Origin: an uncultured Phycisphaerales bacterium | Lineage (GTDB): Bacteria > Planctomycetota > Phycisphaerae > Sedimentisphaerales > Anaerobacaceae | Assembly: GCA_903857265.1 (NCBI GenBank) | Contig: CAIODZ010000038.1 | Span: 1-64,000 of the forward strand | Direction: 5' to 3' | Length of the DNA: 64,000 bases | In this document: one piece after another, positions 38,165-47,805 of the stretch | Position numbering within the stretch: position 1 is the first letter of the stretch | Layout: every line of letters begins with the position of its first letter | The notes under the pieces: generated by a model | The model's input: the letters and a program-made list of their open reading frames with translations, nothing else | Databases searched by the model: none | What the model was told of the DNA's origin: nothing | Position numbers and translations under genes: made by a program

Positions 38165-39898
38165 ATGAAGTCCGATTCTTCACAGTCGGCTGGTTCAGCC
38201 GAAAAATCCCCAATTCTTAGAACAGGCGCCGAGATAGCCGTCCAATCACTTATTGACGCGGGCGTTGATACGATGTTCGGCTACCCAGGGGGAGTGATAT
38301 TGCCCTTTTTTGACAAGCTGTATGATGCGCCGATTCGATTTATAATTCCGCGACATGAGCAGGGCGGGGCACATATGGCGGACGGTTACGCGCGGGCAAG
38401 CGGAAAGGTCGGCGTGATAGTCGCGACGAGCGGGCCCGGCGCGTGCAATCTGGTTACGGGGCTGGGGACGGCGATGATGGATTCGATTCCGATGGTCGCT
38501 ATAACGGGTCAGGTCCGCACGGACCTGATTGGCAACGACGCTTTTCAGGAAGCGGATACGACGGGTATCACGCGTCCTGTTACGAAATACAATTGTATAG
38601 TCAAGGACGTTAAGGACCTTGCGCGGACGATAAAAGAGGCGTTCTTTATCGCCTCGACGGGAAGACCGGGGCCTGTGGTGGTTGATTTGCCGGTTGATGT
38701 TCAGGTCGCGAAAACGGAGTATGATGCCGGGGTCGAGATGCGATTGCCTGGGTATAAGCCGAAGCTCAAGGGGCATCACAGGCAGATAGAAATGGCAGCC
38801 GAGGCGATAAACAAATCCGAAAAGCCGGTGCTTTACGTCGGCGGCGGCATCATCAGCGCCAACGCCGGCGAGGAGCTGCGCGCCCTTGCGAAGAAGGCGC
38901 ATCTGCCTGTTACGATGACTCTCCTGGCCCTGGGCGGTTACGACCAGAACGAAGCCGAATCGCTTGATATGCTCGGAATGCACGGAACGGCGTATGCGAA
39001 TTACGCGGTGCAGGAGTGCGATTTGCTGATAGCGGTTGGGGCGAGGTTCGACGACAGGGTGACGGGGAAGCTCAAGGCATTTGCGCCGCACGCGAAAGTC
39101 ATACACGTCGATATTGACCCGGCGAGCATAGCGAAGAACGTCCGGGCGGATATACCGGTTGTGGGCGACGCGAAATATATATTGGGCGAGATGGCCAAAA
39201 TGGTCGAGCACCGCGAGCGCAAGGAATGGTTTACGAAGATTGCGCAGTGGAAAAAGAAGTATCCGATGGGATATGACAGAAAATCGACGAATATAAAGCC
39301 GCAATACGTGATTGAGCAGGTTTGCGAATTGACGGGCGGCGACGCGATAGTAACGACCGGCGTCGGACAAAACCAAATGTGGACGGCGCAGTTCTACCGG
39401 TTCAAGAGGCCGAGGCAGTTTATCACTTCGGGCGGTCTGGGGACTATGGGCTACGGGTTGCCCGCGGCGATAGGGGCGCAGATAGCGATGCCGGAAGCGA
39501 CGGTTGTCGATATCGACGGGGACCACAGCTTCAATATGACGCTGACGGAGCTGAGGACAGCGGTGCAGTATGAGCTGCCGATAAAGGTCTGCATTTTGAA
39601 TAACGGGTATATGGGAATGGTGAGACAGTGGCAGGAGCTATTCTACAACAAGCGATATTCGAAGAGCTACCTTGCGAATCCGGATTACGCAAAAGTGGCT
39701 GAGGCGCTGGGTGCGGTCGGGATAACGGTTGAGAAGAAAGCCGACGTGCCGAAGGCGATTAAGAAGATGTTAGGCGAGAAGATGCCCTGCGTTGTGGATT
39801 TTCACGTTGAGCGTGAAGAGAACGTCTGGCCTATGGTTCCGTCGGGCAAGTCCCTGCACGAAATGGATGGGCTGGATTTGCTGGAAAGTATGGCGTAA
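38165..39898 (+). CDS. ilvB: Acetolactate synthase large subunit
   Basis: TMFGYPGGVILPFFDKLYDAPIRFIIPRHEQGGAHMADGYARASGKVGV...; AGGAAAGGAG before ATG 38165. Confidence 0.97.
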   Translation: MKSDSSQSAGSAEKSPILRTGAEIAVQSLIDAGVDTMFGYPGGVILPFFDKLYDAPIRFIIPRHEQGGAHMADGYARASGKVGVIVATSGPGACNLVTGLGTAMMDSIPMVAITGQVRTDLIGNDAFQEADTTGITRPVTKYNCIVKDVKDLARTIKEAFFIASTGRPGPVVVDLPVDVQVAKTEYDAGVEMRLPGYKPKLKGHHRQIEMAAEAINKSEKPVLYVGGGIISANAGEELRALAKKAHLPVTMTLLALGGYDQNEAESLDMLGMHGTAYANYAVQECDLLIAVGARFDDRVTGKLKAFAPHAKVIHVDIDPASIAKNVRADIPVVGDAKYILGEMAKMVEHRERKEWFTKIAQWKKKYPMGYDRKSTNIKPQYVIEQVCELTGGDAIVTTGVGQNQMWTAQFYRFKRPRQFITSGGLGTMGYGLPAAIGAQIAMPEATVVDIDGDHSFNMTLTELRTAVQYELPIKVCILNNGYMGMVRQWQELFYNKRYSKSYLANPDYAKVAEALGAVGITVEKKADVPKAIKKMLGEKMPCVVDFHVEREENVWPMVPSGKSLHEMDGLDLLESMA

Positions 39899-40015
39899 CG
39901 AATTTAGAATTTAGAATTGAGAATTTAGAATTGAGAGTTTGAAATTTAGAATTAAGAAATGAGAATTTAGAATTTAGAATTTAGAATTAAGAGTTTAGAA
40001 TTAAGAAGAGAGATT
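39899..40015 (+). repeat. Degenerate short-period repeat (AGAATTTAGAATTGAG family)
   Basis: aatttagaatttagaattgagaatttagaattgag... fills the ilvB-ilvN gap. Confidence 0.85.
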
Positions 40016-40018
40016 CTT

Positions 40019-40531
40019 ATGAAACATATAATAAGCGCGTTGGTTGAGAACAAGCCGGGAGTTTTGGCACATGTTTCGGGGATGTTCGCGGCGAGGGCGT
40101 TCAATATCGATTCGTTAGTCGTCGGGCGGACGGAGGACCCGCAACTTAGCCGGATGACGATTGTCGTGGTTGGCGATGACAGGGTGCTTGAGCAGGTCCG
40201 CAAACAGCTTGCGAAGATTATACCCGTTGTGAAGGTACAGGATTTCGCGGGGCAGGCGGTGGTCGCGCGAGATTTGATGCTGATAACTTTCGCTGCGCCT
40301 GCGGAAAAGAGGCCTGAGATACTGGCGCTGGTAGAGACCTTCAAGGGCAACGTTGTTGATATCGGACAGAAGACGATGATGGTGGAGATAAGCGGGCCTG
40401 AGGAGAAAATTGAGGCGTTTATCGAGATGTGCAGGCCCTACGGGATAAAGAACGTTGCGCGGACGGGGACGATAGCGATGCCGAGACAGGAAAAGACGGG
40501 TGGCGGGACGCAGGAAGTAGCAGAAGAATAG
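40019..40531 (+). CDS. ilvN: Acetolactate synthase small subunit
   Basis: HIISALVENKPGVLAHVSGMFAARAFNIDSLVVGRTEDPQLSRMTIVV. Confidence 0.97.
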   Translation: MKHIISALVENKPGVLAHVSGMFAARAFNIDSLVVGRTEDPQLSRMTIVVVGDDRVLEQVRKQLAKIIPVVKVQDFAGQAVVARDLMLITFAAPAEKRPEILALVETFKGNVVDIGQKTMMVEISGPEEKIEAFIEMCRPYGIKNVARTGTIAMPRQEKTGGGTQEVAEE

Positions 40532-40568
40532 GCAGGCAGCGTTCAGCGTACAGCGTATAGCGTACAGT

Positions 40569-40599
40569 AAAGGCATGGCTTTGGCCGTGCCTTTTTTTG
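40569..40599 (+). terminator. Rho-independent terminator after ilvN
   Basis: AAAGGCATGGC-TTTG-GCCGTGCCTTTTTTT. Confidence 0.75.
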
Positions 40600-40616
40600 T
40601 TTTGCCACAAAAAGGT

Positions 40617-40647
40617 TAAACCACGAAGGGCACAGAGAACCACGAAG
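40617..40647 (+). repeat. 31-nt dispersed repeat, copy 2
   Basis: TAAACCACGAAGGGCACAGAGAACCACGAAG. Confidence 0.9.
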
Positions 40648-40776
40648 GGAAAAACATATTTAAACTTCGTGAATCTTCGCGGGCTTCGTGGTAGAAAGCG
40701 TCCTTGACTCTTTCTGGCCAACATACTAAATTGATGACAAATTGTGGTGGATATTATTGTGTTGGGAGAGAAAAAA

Positions 40777-41487
40777 ATGGCTGAGGACCTAAAACTCGAA
40801 ATCCGAAAACTATTTGCACTCCATGAAGCCACGTTACGGTTGGAACACGCGTTTAGAGAGGTTGCACTTTCAGGAAGCACTTGGCAGGTTTTCACGCCGT
40901 CTCGTTTCATTTACGCTTTTTTTACGTTTAACAGCATTTACGGTTTTGACTGGCAATCTTCATTTGACGAGCAGAAAGTTATCCGATGGCAGCAGAACGA
41001 TAAAGGCCGATACCCTACAGAGGAGGAACAATTCAAGGCCTATTTTGGATATGTCAATGCTCAACTGTCACCTGATACACCAACTATCTTTTCTGAGAAG
41101 TTGAATCAAATGCTTGATTGGTTCGGCATAACCGATCCTGTCACTGCCCTTGAACATATAGACCTTGTTAACGCAAACAAGAAGCTCAAAAAACTAAGTA
41201 AGAAAGTGCCTAATCAATTCTCCGTTGTCTTAAAAGGTGACCAGAATCCTGATGAATTCTATTTGAGCGTAAGTATTCTTCTCGAATTTGTGTACAAAGT
41301 AAGATGCAATCTTTTCCACGGCACAAAGACAATGGTACAATTACTCAACATGGAGCAACAGAAAAGGCTGCTTATTTACACCGCTTTGCTCATAACTACA
41401 AACAGTCTGCTTTTTCGGGTAACCGAAAAGTCCAACATCGGATGGGTAAAAGTATCCGTTGAATTCAGTCCAAGCAAAGGAAATTAG
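40777..41487 (+). CDS. Hypothetical protein with HEPN-like R-x4-H motif
   Basis: LLEFVYKVRCNLFHGTKTMVQLLNM; GGGAGAG before ATG. Confidence 0.65.
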   Translation: MAEDLKLEIRKLFALHEATLRLEHAFREVALSGSTWQVFTPSRFIYAFFTFNSIYGFDWQSSFDEQKVIRWQQNDKGRYPTEEEQFKAYFGYVNAQLSPDTPTIFSEKLNQMLDWFGITDPVTALEHIDLVNANKKLKKLSKKVPNQFSVVLKGDQNPDEFYLSVSILLEFVYKVRCNLFHGTKTMVQLLNMEQQKRLLIYTALLITTNSLLFRVTEKSNIGWVKVSVEFSPSKGN

Positions 41488-41540
41488 AAGCATCCGTTTT
41501 TTTCATTAACGTAAGCCGGAATTAAAAGTAAGGGGATATT

Positions 41541-41825
41541 ATGACAAGTATAAAAAAGCTTAAAAACATCTTATCTGAGATTGAAAAAGCACCCATTTCT
41601 GTTGGATGTGGGGAACTTACAGAAATAGTGAAAAAGGCCAATATATCTATGCCAACCGCAGGTATGGATAGCCTAAAAGATAAACTTATCAATAGTTTGC
41701 ATACCGCTATACAAACTGAAATGATGATTAAATCTTGTATTTCTGCAAAATGGTCTTGTTTTTGGGCAGCAGTAGCTGCAATAGCGGCTTGCATTAGTGT
41801 TGTTTTAGTCCTGTTCCGCGGGTAA
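41541..41825 (+). CDS. Hypothetical small protein with C-terminal TM helix
   Basis: AAGGGG before ATG; CFWAAVAAIAACISVVLVLF. Confidence 0.55.
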   Translation: MTSIKKLKNILSEIEKAPISVGCGELTEIVKKANISMPTAGMDSLKDKLINSLHTAIQTEMMIKSCISAKWSCFWAAVAAIAACISVVLVLFRG

Positions 41826-42007
41826 TAACAGGAGACAATCTGGTTTTGGGGAAATCCTCGCCGGAGGGCGGATGAACCCCCGTCCACCGTAAGGTGTCCT
41901 GTGGACTACGATTTTTTATGACTTTCCTTTTTAAGGGGGTTGGTGTATAATTCCGGCTGGTATTTTGGTTATGAAATTGGTTGGTTATTTAGAATAGGAG
42001 ACAAGGC

Positions 42008-42151
42008 GTGGAAAATCATCGCAAGAGTAAGATTAAGAGGCGGCGCAAGAGCGGATTCCTGGTTCGGATGCGGACGAGTAAAGGCAGGAAGATGATAAAC
42101 CGCAAGCGTCGGGCCGGCCGGTCGGTGAACGTGCGAAAAACCATGAAGTAA
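42008..42151 (+). CDS. rpmH: 50S ribosomal protein L34 (GTG start, 47 aa)
   Basis: VENHRKSKIKRRRKSGFLVRMRTSKGRKMINRKRRAGRSVNVRKTMK; GGAG 7-10 nt before GTG; below ORF-track cutoff. Confidence 0.88.
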   Translation: MENHRKSKIKRRRKSGFLVRMRTSKGRKMINRKRRAGRSVNVRKTMK

Positions 42152-42317
42152 GACAAATATGAAAGGGTAAGCTTCATCCTGCTGGATTTCTGCTTTCCGA
42201 AACGGGCTCGTCGCTGTGCTCCGTGTCGCAGGAATGACAAAAGAAAAATGGAGTCCCGCTTTCGCGGGAATGACAAGAGGATGCGGGAATGACAAAACGA
42301 ATAAGGAGAAAAAGACA

Positions 42318-43334
42318 ATGGCGTTGAAGATGTTTTATGTGAAGGACGCACCGCTTGCCCCATTGAAGGGCAAGAAAGTGGCGACAATTGGTTATGGCAG
42401 TCAGGGTCATGCCCACAGTTTGAATCTGCGGGACAGCGGCATCAAGGTGTCGGTTGCGGAATTGCCTGGGACGCCGAATTACAAGATAGCGATAAAGCAC
42501 GGATTTAAGCCGACCGATATCAAGACGGCAATGAAAGGCGCTTCGCTGATAATTATTACGCTGCCTGACGTTGTGCAGGGTAAGCTTTACGAAAAGTATA
42601 TTAAGCCGAATCTTGTGCCGGGGCAGACACTTGGTTTCTGTCACGGGTTCAATATTCATTTCAAATACATTGTTCCGCCCAAGGGCAATAACGTAGTGAT
42701 GATTGCGCCGAAGGGGCCTGGGCATTTGGTCAGGAGCGAGTTCCAAAAGGGCGGCGGCGTGCCTTGTATCGTGGCGGTAGAGAAAGACGCGACGGGCGAT
42801 GCCCTGAAGATTGCGCTTGCCTGGGGCAATGGCATTGGCGGAGCGAGAGCGGGCATCATCAAGACGACGTTCAAGGAAGAGACGGAGACGGACCTGTTCG
42901 GCGAGCAGTGCGTGCTTTGCGGCGGGTTGTCATCGCTGATAAAGGCGGGGTTCAATACGCTTGTCGAAGCGGGTTATCAGCCGGAGATTGCGTATTTTGA
43001 ATGTATGCACGAGGTGAAGCTCATCGTCGATTTGATGTACCAGGGCGGGTTGAGTTATATGCGGTATAGTATTTCGGATACGGCTGAATATGGCGACCTG
43101 ACTCGGGGCCCGAGGATTATCCCTGCCAAGACGAGGGCGGAGATGAAGAAAATCCTGAAGGAAATCACCAGCGGCAAGTTCGCAAAAGAGTGGATGAAGG
43201 AAAACGCGACGGGGCTGAAGAAGTTCAACTCGCTCTATAAGAAGGATTACAACAGCAAGCTCGAAAACGTCGGACGCAAATTGCGTAAGATGATGAAGTG
43301 GATTCCCGTCAAGGAAGGCGTGAAACCTAAGTAA
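42318..43334 (+). CDS. ilvC: Ketol-acid reductoisomerase
   Basis: [23 protein letters not shown]...[30 protein letters not shown]...[21 protein letters not shown]. Confidence 0.96.
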   Translation: MALKMFYVKDAPLAPLKGKKVATIGYGSQGHAHSLNLRDSGIKVSVAELPGTPNYKIAIKHGFKPTDIKTAMKGASLIIITLPDVVQGKLYEKYIKPNLVPGQTLGFCHGFNIHFKYIVPPKGNNVVMIAPKGPGHLVRSEFQKGGGVPCIVAVEKDATGDALKIALAWGNGIGGARAGIIKTTFKEETETDLFGEQCVLCGGLSSLIKAGFNTLVEAGYQPEIAYFECMHEVKLIVDLMYQGGLSYMRYSISDTAEYGDLTRGPRIIPAKTRAEMKKILKEITSGKFAKEWMKENATGLKKFNSLYKKDYNSKLENVGRKLRKMMKWIPVKEGVKPK

Positions 43335-43385
43335 ACGGCGTGTATTTCGTAACAGTTACGGAACAAAGATATAGAGGGCGAAAAC

Positions 43386-44141
43386 GTGAAAGCGTTAAGA
43401 GCGTTGGTTTTGGTGATGTGCTGTATGGCAGCGGGTTGTCAGGTGGTAGATTTTGCTGTACCTGAAGGGCCGCTGACAAACAAGCAGATATATACGCAGT
43501 ATCATCAGACGATTCTTAAAGAGAGCACAAGCGCTGACGTGCTTTCGCGGTTCGTGACCGTGACGCCCAAGGATGCGTTGTTGAGCCAGAGCAAAAGCAT
43601 AGCGGCCATTGCGGGGACCACGAAACCTGGCCACAAGATGTGGTTTAATATGGTGACGTTCGACGAGAACGACCTTATGGCCAAGCGGAAATACTATTTT
43701 ATTTCGCATGAGAGGCCGAAGCAGCTGTTCGTTGAGCCGTGGGAGGGAGTGGATTTCGGCTGCCAGATGGTTTTGTCGAGAGAAATTCTTGGTGAGCCAT
43801 ACGCGGATGAAAACGCGAGGCGCATCGCGGTATTAAAGAAAGTTGATGAGGATACCCGTAAGGACATGGCTGAAATTGGGACGGACAACGCGACGCTGAA
43901 CATAAGCGGAATGATGGCGGGCCAGGGGATGGAATCGCTTCTGACTAAATTAAAAGCATCGCCGGCGTTTGCTGCGCGTCTTAGCGAGCCGAACGGCGTG
44001 GAGTTCGAGCATATCAACTTAGACAAGGGCAAGCTGCGGATGGTTATCGATAATGACGTGGTGACGGTCAAGATGCGTCTTGGGTCTTTCGGGAAGAGCG
44101 GGAAAGCCAGCTTTGAGCGACTGGACGCGATGGATGAGTAG
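43386..44141 (+). CDS. Hypothetical lipoprotein
   Basis: Lipobox signal LVLVMCCMAAGCQ. Confidence 0.65.
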   Translation: MKALRALVLVMCCMAAGCQVVDFAVPEGPLTNKQIYTQYHQTILKESTSADVLSRFVTVTPKDALLSQSKSIAAIAGTTKPGHKMWFNMVTFDENDLMAKRKYYFISHERPKQLFVEPWEGVDFGCQMVLSREILGEPYADENARRIAVLKKVDEDTRKDMAEIGTDNATLNISGMMAGQGMESLLTKLKASPAFAARLSEPNGVEFEHINLDKGKLRMVIDNDVVTVKMRLGSFGKSGKASFERLDAMDE

Positions 44142-44176
44142 GGCGATTTTTGAAGTTTGCGGCCTGCGTCGAGAAT

Positions 44177-44545
44177 GAAAATCAAAAGAGCGGGTCTATA
44201 AGCCGAGTTTTGTCTTGGACAGCCATTTATCTAGGCCAACCGTTACCAGTTGGCTCAAGCGACCTACCCGCCGGTAATGCCCGGGCCGAGCACCGGCTGC
44301 TTGGTCTTTCAGGCGGTGGGGTTTGCCCTGCCGGAATTGTCGCCAACTCCGCGGTGCGCTCTTACCGCACCATTTCACCATTGCCTGCCCCGATTGCTCG
44401 GGACGTCGGCTGTGTATTTTCTGTGGCACTGTCCCGTCCCGATAAATCGGGAGGTGGCTGTTAGCCATCACCGTGCCCTGTCCTGCTCGGACTTTCCTCC
44501 GGCCCCGAAGAGCCAGCGGCTGTCCAACCCGCTCTTTTGATTTTC
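44177..44545 (-). ncRNA. rnpB: RNase P RNA, bacterial type A-like
   Basis: Minus strand: GGAGGAAAGTCCGAGCAGGACAGGGCACGGTGATGGCTAA, ACAGAAAATACACAGCC, GGTGAAATGGTGCGGTAAGAGCGCACCG, GGTAGGTCGCTTGAGCC, ACAAAACTCGGCTTATAGACCCGCT; closed by 18-bp perfect helix. Confidence 0.96.
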
Positions 44546-44609
44546 AATGTGCTATTGATGGTTGATTATTTTGTTCGGTGCAGCGGGAGATATTATACCA
44601 AAAAGGCGA

Positions 44610-46214
44610 TTATTCCGCCCTTTTAATTTCGGAGTGTTTTTTGAAATTCTGGTCATCGGTGTCGGGGAAGTCGCTTCGGAAGTGGACGCCGCGGCTTTCT
44701 TTGCGGGCGATGGCGGATTGAGCGATGAGGAGGCAGACGGTGAGCATATTCTGGAGTTCCCAGCCCTGAGAGTTATCGAAGGCCTTATCCATAACATATC
44801 GCTGCCAGAAGCGAATCTGGTCGATGGCCTGTCTCATTTCGGGGGATTTCCTGGTGATGCCGACGTTTCGCCACATAAGCGCCCGCAGCGAGTTTCTGAC
44901 GTCGGAGGTGTCGAGGTGCCTGAGCTCGGAGTGCGGGATTTGGTATTTGATAGTCGATTGGCCGAAGCCGGCGGATTTTGGGGCGAGGGGCGTCTGGCCT
45001 GCGATTCTGCCGAAGACGAGACCTTCGAGCAGCGAGTTGCTGCCGAGGCGATTTGCGCCGTGAAGGCCCGTTGAGGTAACTTCGCCGCAGGCGTAGAGGT
45101 TTTCGATATTTGTTTTCGCGGCGATGTCGGTTTTGACGCCGCCGACCATATAGTGCGCGCTGGGGCGGACGGGGATGAGGTCTTTGCTGATATCGATATC
45201 GAAACTGTCGCAGAGTTCGCTTATGACGGGGAATCTTTTGGTGAAGTGCTGTTTGTCGAAGTGGCGTATATCGAGATAGACGTGGGTGGATTTGGTTTTG
45301 AGCATTTGTGTGAGGATTGCCCTGCTGACGACGTCACGGGGGGCGAGCTCTGCGGCGGGGTTGTAATCCTTCATAAAGGCCTTGCCTTTGATGTCGCGCA
45401 GGACTGCTCCTTCGCCGCGGAGGGTTTCGGTAATGAGTGCGCGTGAGGCGCCTGCGATATATAACGTTGTCGGGTGGAACTGGACAAATTCCAAATCCTG
45501 CAAGGTTGCGCCGGCGCGATACGCCATAGCGAGGCCGTCGGCTGTTGCGCAGGAGGGGTTTGTGGTTTCGCGGTAAAGTTGGCCCGCACCGCCCGTAGCA
45601 AGGATTGTATTAAGGCCCCAGATTATGCGTGCGTCTTTTTCCTTGTGCCAGCCGATGACGCCGAGGCATTTGTTGTCGATAGTAATGAGGTCTATTGAGA
45701 AGAAATTTTCGATGATAGTGATATTTCGCTGTTGTCTTGCTTTTGCGATTAGGGTCTGGGCGATGATTCTGCCTGTTTCGTCGCCGTGGGCGTGGGCGAT
45801 GCGCGGGTGGGAGTGGCCTCCTTCGAGGGTGGTGGCGATATTGCCATTGACCATATCGAAAGCGCAACCCCAGTCGAGCAATTGCCGGATAAGCCCAGGC
45901 CCCTGACGGACGACGAGGTCAACGGTTTTTTCATCGCTGAGTCCGCCGCCTGTGCGCAGGGTATCGGCAATGTGCGATTCGAATTTGTCGGTTTTGTCGA
46001 GGACCGAGGCGATGCCTCCCTGGGCGTGCCAGGTATTGCTGTCTTCGACGGTTCCTTTTGTAACGACGGTTACGGAGCTGTGCTGCGAGGCCTCGATTGC
46101 AGCGCGAAGGCCCGCGACGCCTGCGCCGATTACCAGATAGTCGGTCGATTGCTGGTGCGTGGTAACGGAATCGATATCAACGAGATAGCGTCTGAAATCC
46201 GGTTTGTCGGTCAT
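44610..46214 (-). CDS. nadB: L-aspartate oxidase
   Basis: DYLVIGAGVAGLRAAIEAS, TWHAQGGIASVL, VQFHPTTLYIAG, GEVTSTGLHGANRLGSNSLLEGLVFG. Confidence 0.95.
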   Translation of the reverse strand: MTDKPDFRRYLVDIDSVTTHQQSTDYLVIGAGVAGLRAAIEASQHSSVTVVTKGTVEDSNTWHAQGGIASVLDKTDKFESHIADTLRTGGGLSDEKTVDLVVRQGPGLIRQLLDWGCAFDMVNGNIATTLEGGHSHPRIAHAHGDETGRIIAQTLIAKARQQRNITIIENFFSIDLITIDNKCLGVIGWHKEKDARIIWGLNTILATGGAGQLYRETTNPSCATADGLAMAYRAGATLQDLEFVQFHPTTLYIAGASRALITETLRGEGAVLRDIKGKAFMKDYNPAAELAPRDVVSRAILTQMLKTKSTHVYLDIRHFDKQHFTKRFPVISELCDSFDIDISKDLIPVRPSAHYMVGGVKTDIAAKTNIENLYACGEVTSTGLHGANRLGSNSLLEGLVFGRIAGQTPLAPKSAGFGQSTIKYQIPHSELRHLDTSDVRNSLRALMWRNVGITRKSPEMRQAIDQIRFWQRYVMDKAFDNSQGWELQNMLTVCLLIAQSAIARKESRGVHFRSDFPDTDDQNFKKHSEIKRAE

Positions 46215-46939
46215 TGGGTTGTCGCCTTTGATTGAACGGGTAAATTGTTGGAATCGCGCGGGATGTTGTTGATATCGGGGGTTGTGGTTTTCGGCTCGTT
46301 GACGTCCCTTACGGGTTTGGAGGTTTTGCGAGCCAATATTTTCTCACCGGAGAATAACCGGTCGTCGTCGGCATATTTGAGAACAAACGACTGAAGTTGC
46401 TTGGTGGAAGCAGTTAAGACAGGTTTGTCATCGACTAATTCGTATTTGACCGCGTTGGGGTTTTCTATCATAAATTTTTTGAAATTATCATCATCGGTCA
46501 GATGTATTTTCAATTCTGATTCGAGGATTTCTACTTTTATGAATGTGTGAACACGCATCAAAAAAAACGCATTCCAGGGCCATTTTGTTTTGCTCAACTC
46601 ATCATCGCCATTTCCCCAGGGACCTTCTTTGGGATAGACATCCATAAAGAAATGGCCGTCGAGCTTGACCAGATGCACTTCAAACCATCCCTTTAGCACA
46701 TTCGGCTCATCCCTCGATACAGCGGAATAGATTAAGCTATATGTGTTTGGTTCAGCAGCACGTGAGAATTCCCAGGTTATATTGGTATTAGCATCTTCGT
46801 CGTTCTGTTTGAAAGTACCGAGCAGTTTTCCATCGAAAACAAGATGCTTGTCGTCATATAGGGGGTGCAGCGACAATACCGGGACGCAGCCGGCGATAAT
46901 GAAGGCCAGCGTAAAAGGCAGCAGTTTTTTAATTTTCAT
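46211..46939 (-). CDS. Hypothetical lipoprotein
   Basis: Lipobox LAFIIAGCVPVL; overlaps nadB start. Confidence 0.65.
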   Translation of the reverse strand: MKIKKLLPFTLAFIIAGCVPVLSLHPLYDDKHLVFDGKLLGTFKQNDEDANTNITWEFSRAAEPNTYSLIYSAVSRDEPNVLKGWFEVHLVKLDGHFFMDVYPKEGPWGNGDDELSKTKWPWNAFFLMRVHTFIKVEILESELKIHLTDDDNFKKFMIENPNAVKYELVDDKPVLTASTKQLQSFVLKYADDDRLFSGEKILARKTSKPVRDVNEPKTTTPDINNIPRDSNNLPVQSKATTQ

Positions 46940-47014
46940 AAATGGACCCCTTAAATTCGTTTGGAATTATGGTATTGTAACGATTATTTGAGCGGTAGCA
47001 ATAAAGGATTATTA

Positions 47015-47746
47015 ATGATGGAACTGAATTTATACGGCTGGGTGGTAGTGGCGTTGTGTGCGGTGATGGTCGGCATCAGCAAGACGGGATTGCCGGGGAT
47101 GGGAATACTGTTTGTGCCGCTGATGGCGATGGTGATACCGGCGAAGCAATCGACGGGAATGGTGCTGGGGATATTGATTCTGGCGGATGTTTTTGCGGTG
47201 AGTTATTACCACAAAGCTGCGATGTGGCGTCATATTATCCGACTGATTCCAGCGACGCTTGTCGGTATCGTCGCGGGGTATTTTGCGATGAAGGTAATCA
47301 GCGATGCGCAGCTGAAGCCGATAATCGGCGTGATTGTTGTGGTGATGCTGGCGGTCAATTGGTGGCGCAATCGGGCAGGGGAGGATGTTCCGACGCAGTG
47401 GTGGTTCGCGGAGGTGATGGGATTTTTCGCTGGCGCGACGACAATGATGGCGAACGCCGCGGGGCCTGTGATGATTGTCTATCTGCTGGCGATGCGGCTG
47501 CCAAAGGTTGAGTTTGTGGGGACGAGCGCCTGGTTTTTCTTTATTGTCAACTGGCTTAAGGTGCCGTTCAGTGTGAACCTGGGGCTGATTAACGTCGCAT
47601 CCATAAAACTTGGTTTTATTATGCTCCCCTTTATTATCATTGGGGCGGTTTTGGGAATAGTGGCGTTGAAAAAGATGCCTCAGAAGGTATTTGAGATTAC
47701 GATACAGGTTTTGGCGCTGGCGGCGGGGATAAAACTGCTGTTTTAA
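47015..47746 (+). CDS. TauE/SafE-family sulfite exporter-like permease
   Basis: Multi-TM; GISKTGLPGMGILFVPLMAMVIPAKQSTGMVLGILILADVFAVSYYHK. Confidence 0.88.
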   Translation: MMELNLYGWVVVALCAVMVGISKTGLPGMGILFVPLMAMVIPAKQSTGMVLGILILADVFAVSYYHKAAMWRHIIRLIPATLVGIVAGYFAMKVISDAQLKPIIGVIVVVMLAVNWWRNRAGEDVPTQWWFAEVMGFFAGATTMMANAAGPVMIVYLLAMRLPKVEFVGTSAWFFFIVNWLKVPFSVNLGLINVASIKLGFIMLPFIIIGAVLGIVALKKMPQKVFEITIQVLALAAGIKLLF

Positions 47747-47805
47747 CAGATTAGCATAGGTGAAATGGGTTGCAAAATTACGGTTTTGACAGGATTATTA
47801 GGGAT

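Noticed and set aside
38246-39526. 426-aa antisense ORF opposite ilvB
   Set aside because: Shadow ORF of a strongly coding plus-strand gene; arginine/histidine-rich low-complexity translation and no recognisable family
42170-42305. Long N-terminal extension of ilvC (ORF start 42216)
   Set aside because: The extension is translated from a GTCCCGC-TTTC-GCGGGAATGAC-type intergenic repeat; the SD-preceded ATG at 42318 gives a normal KARI N-terminus
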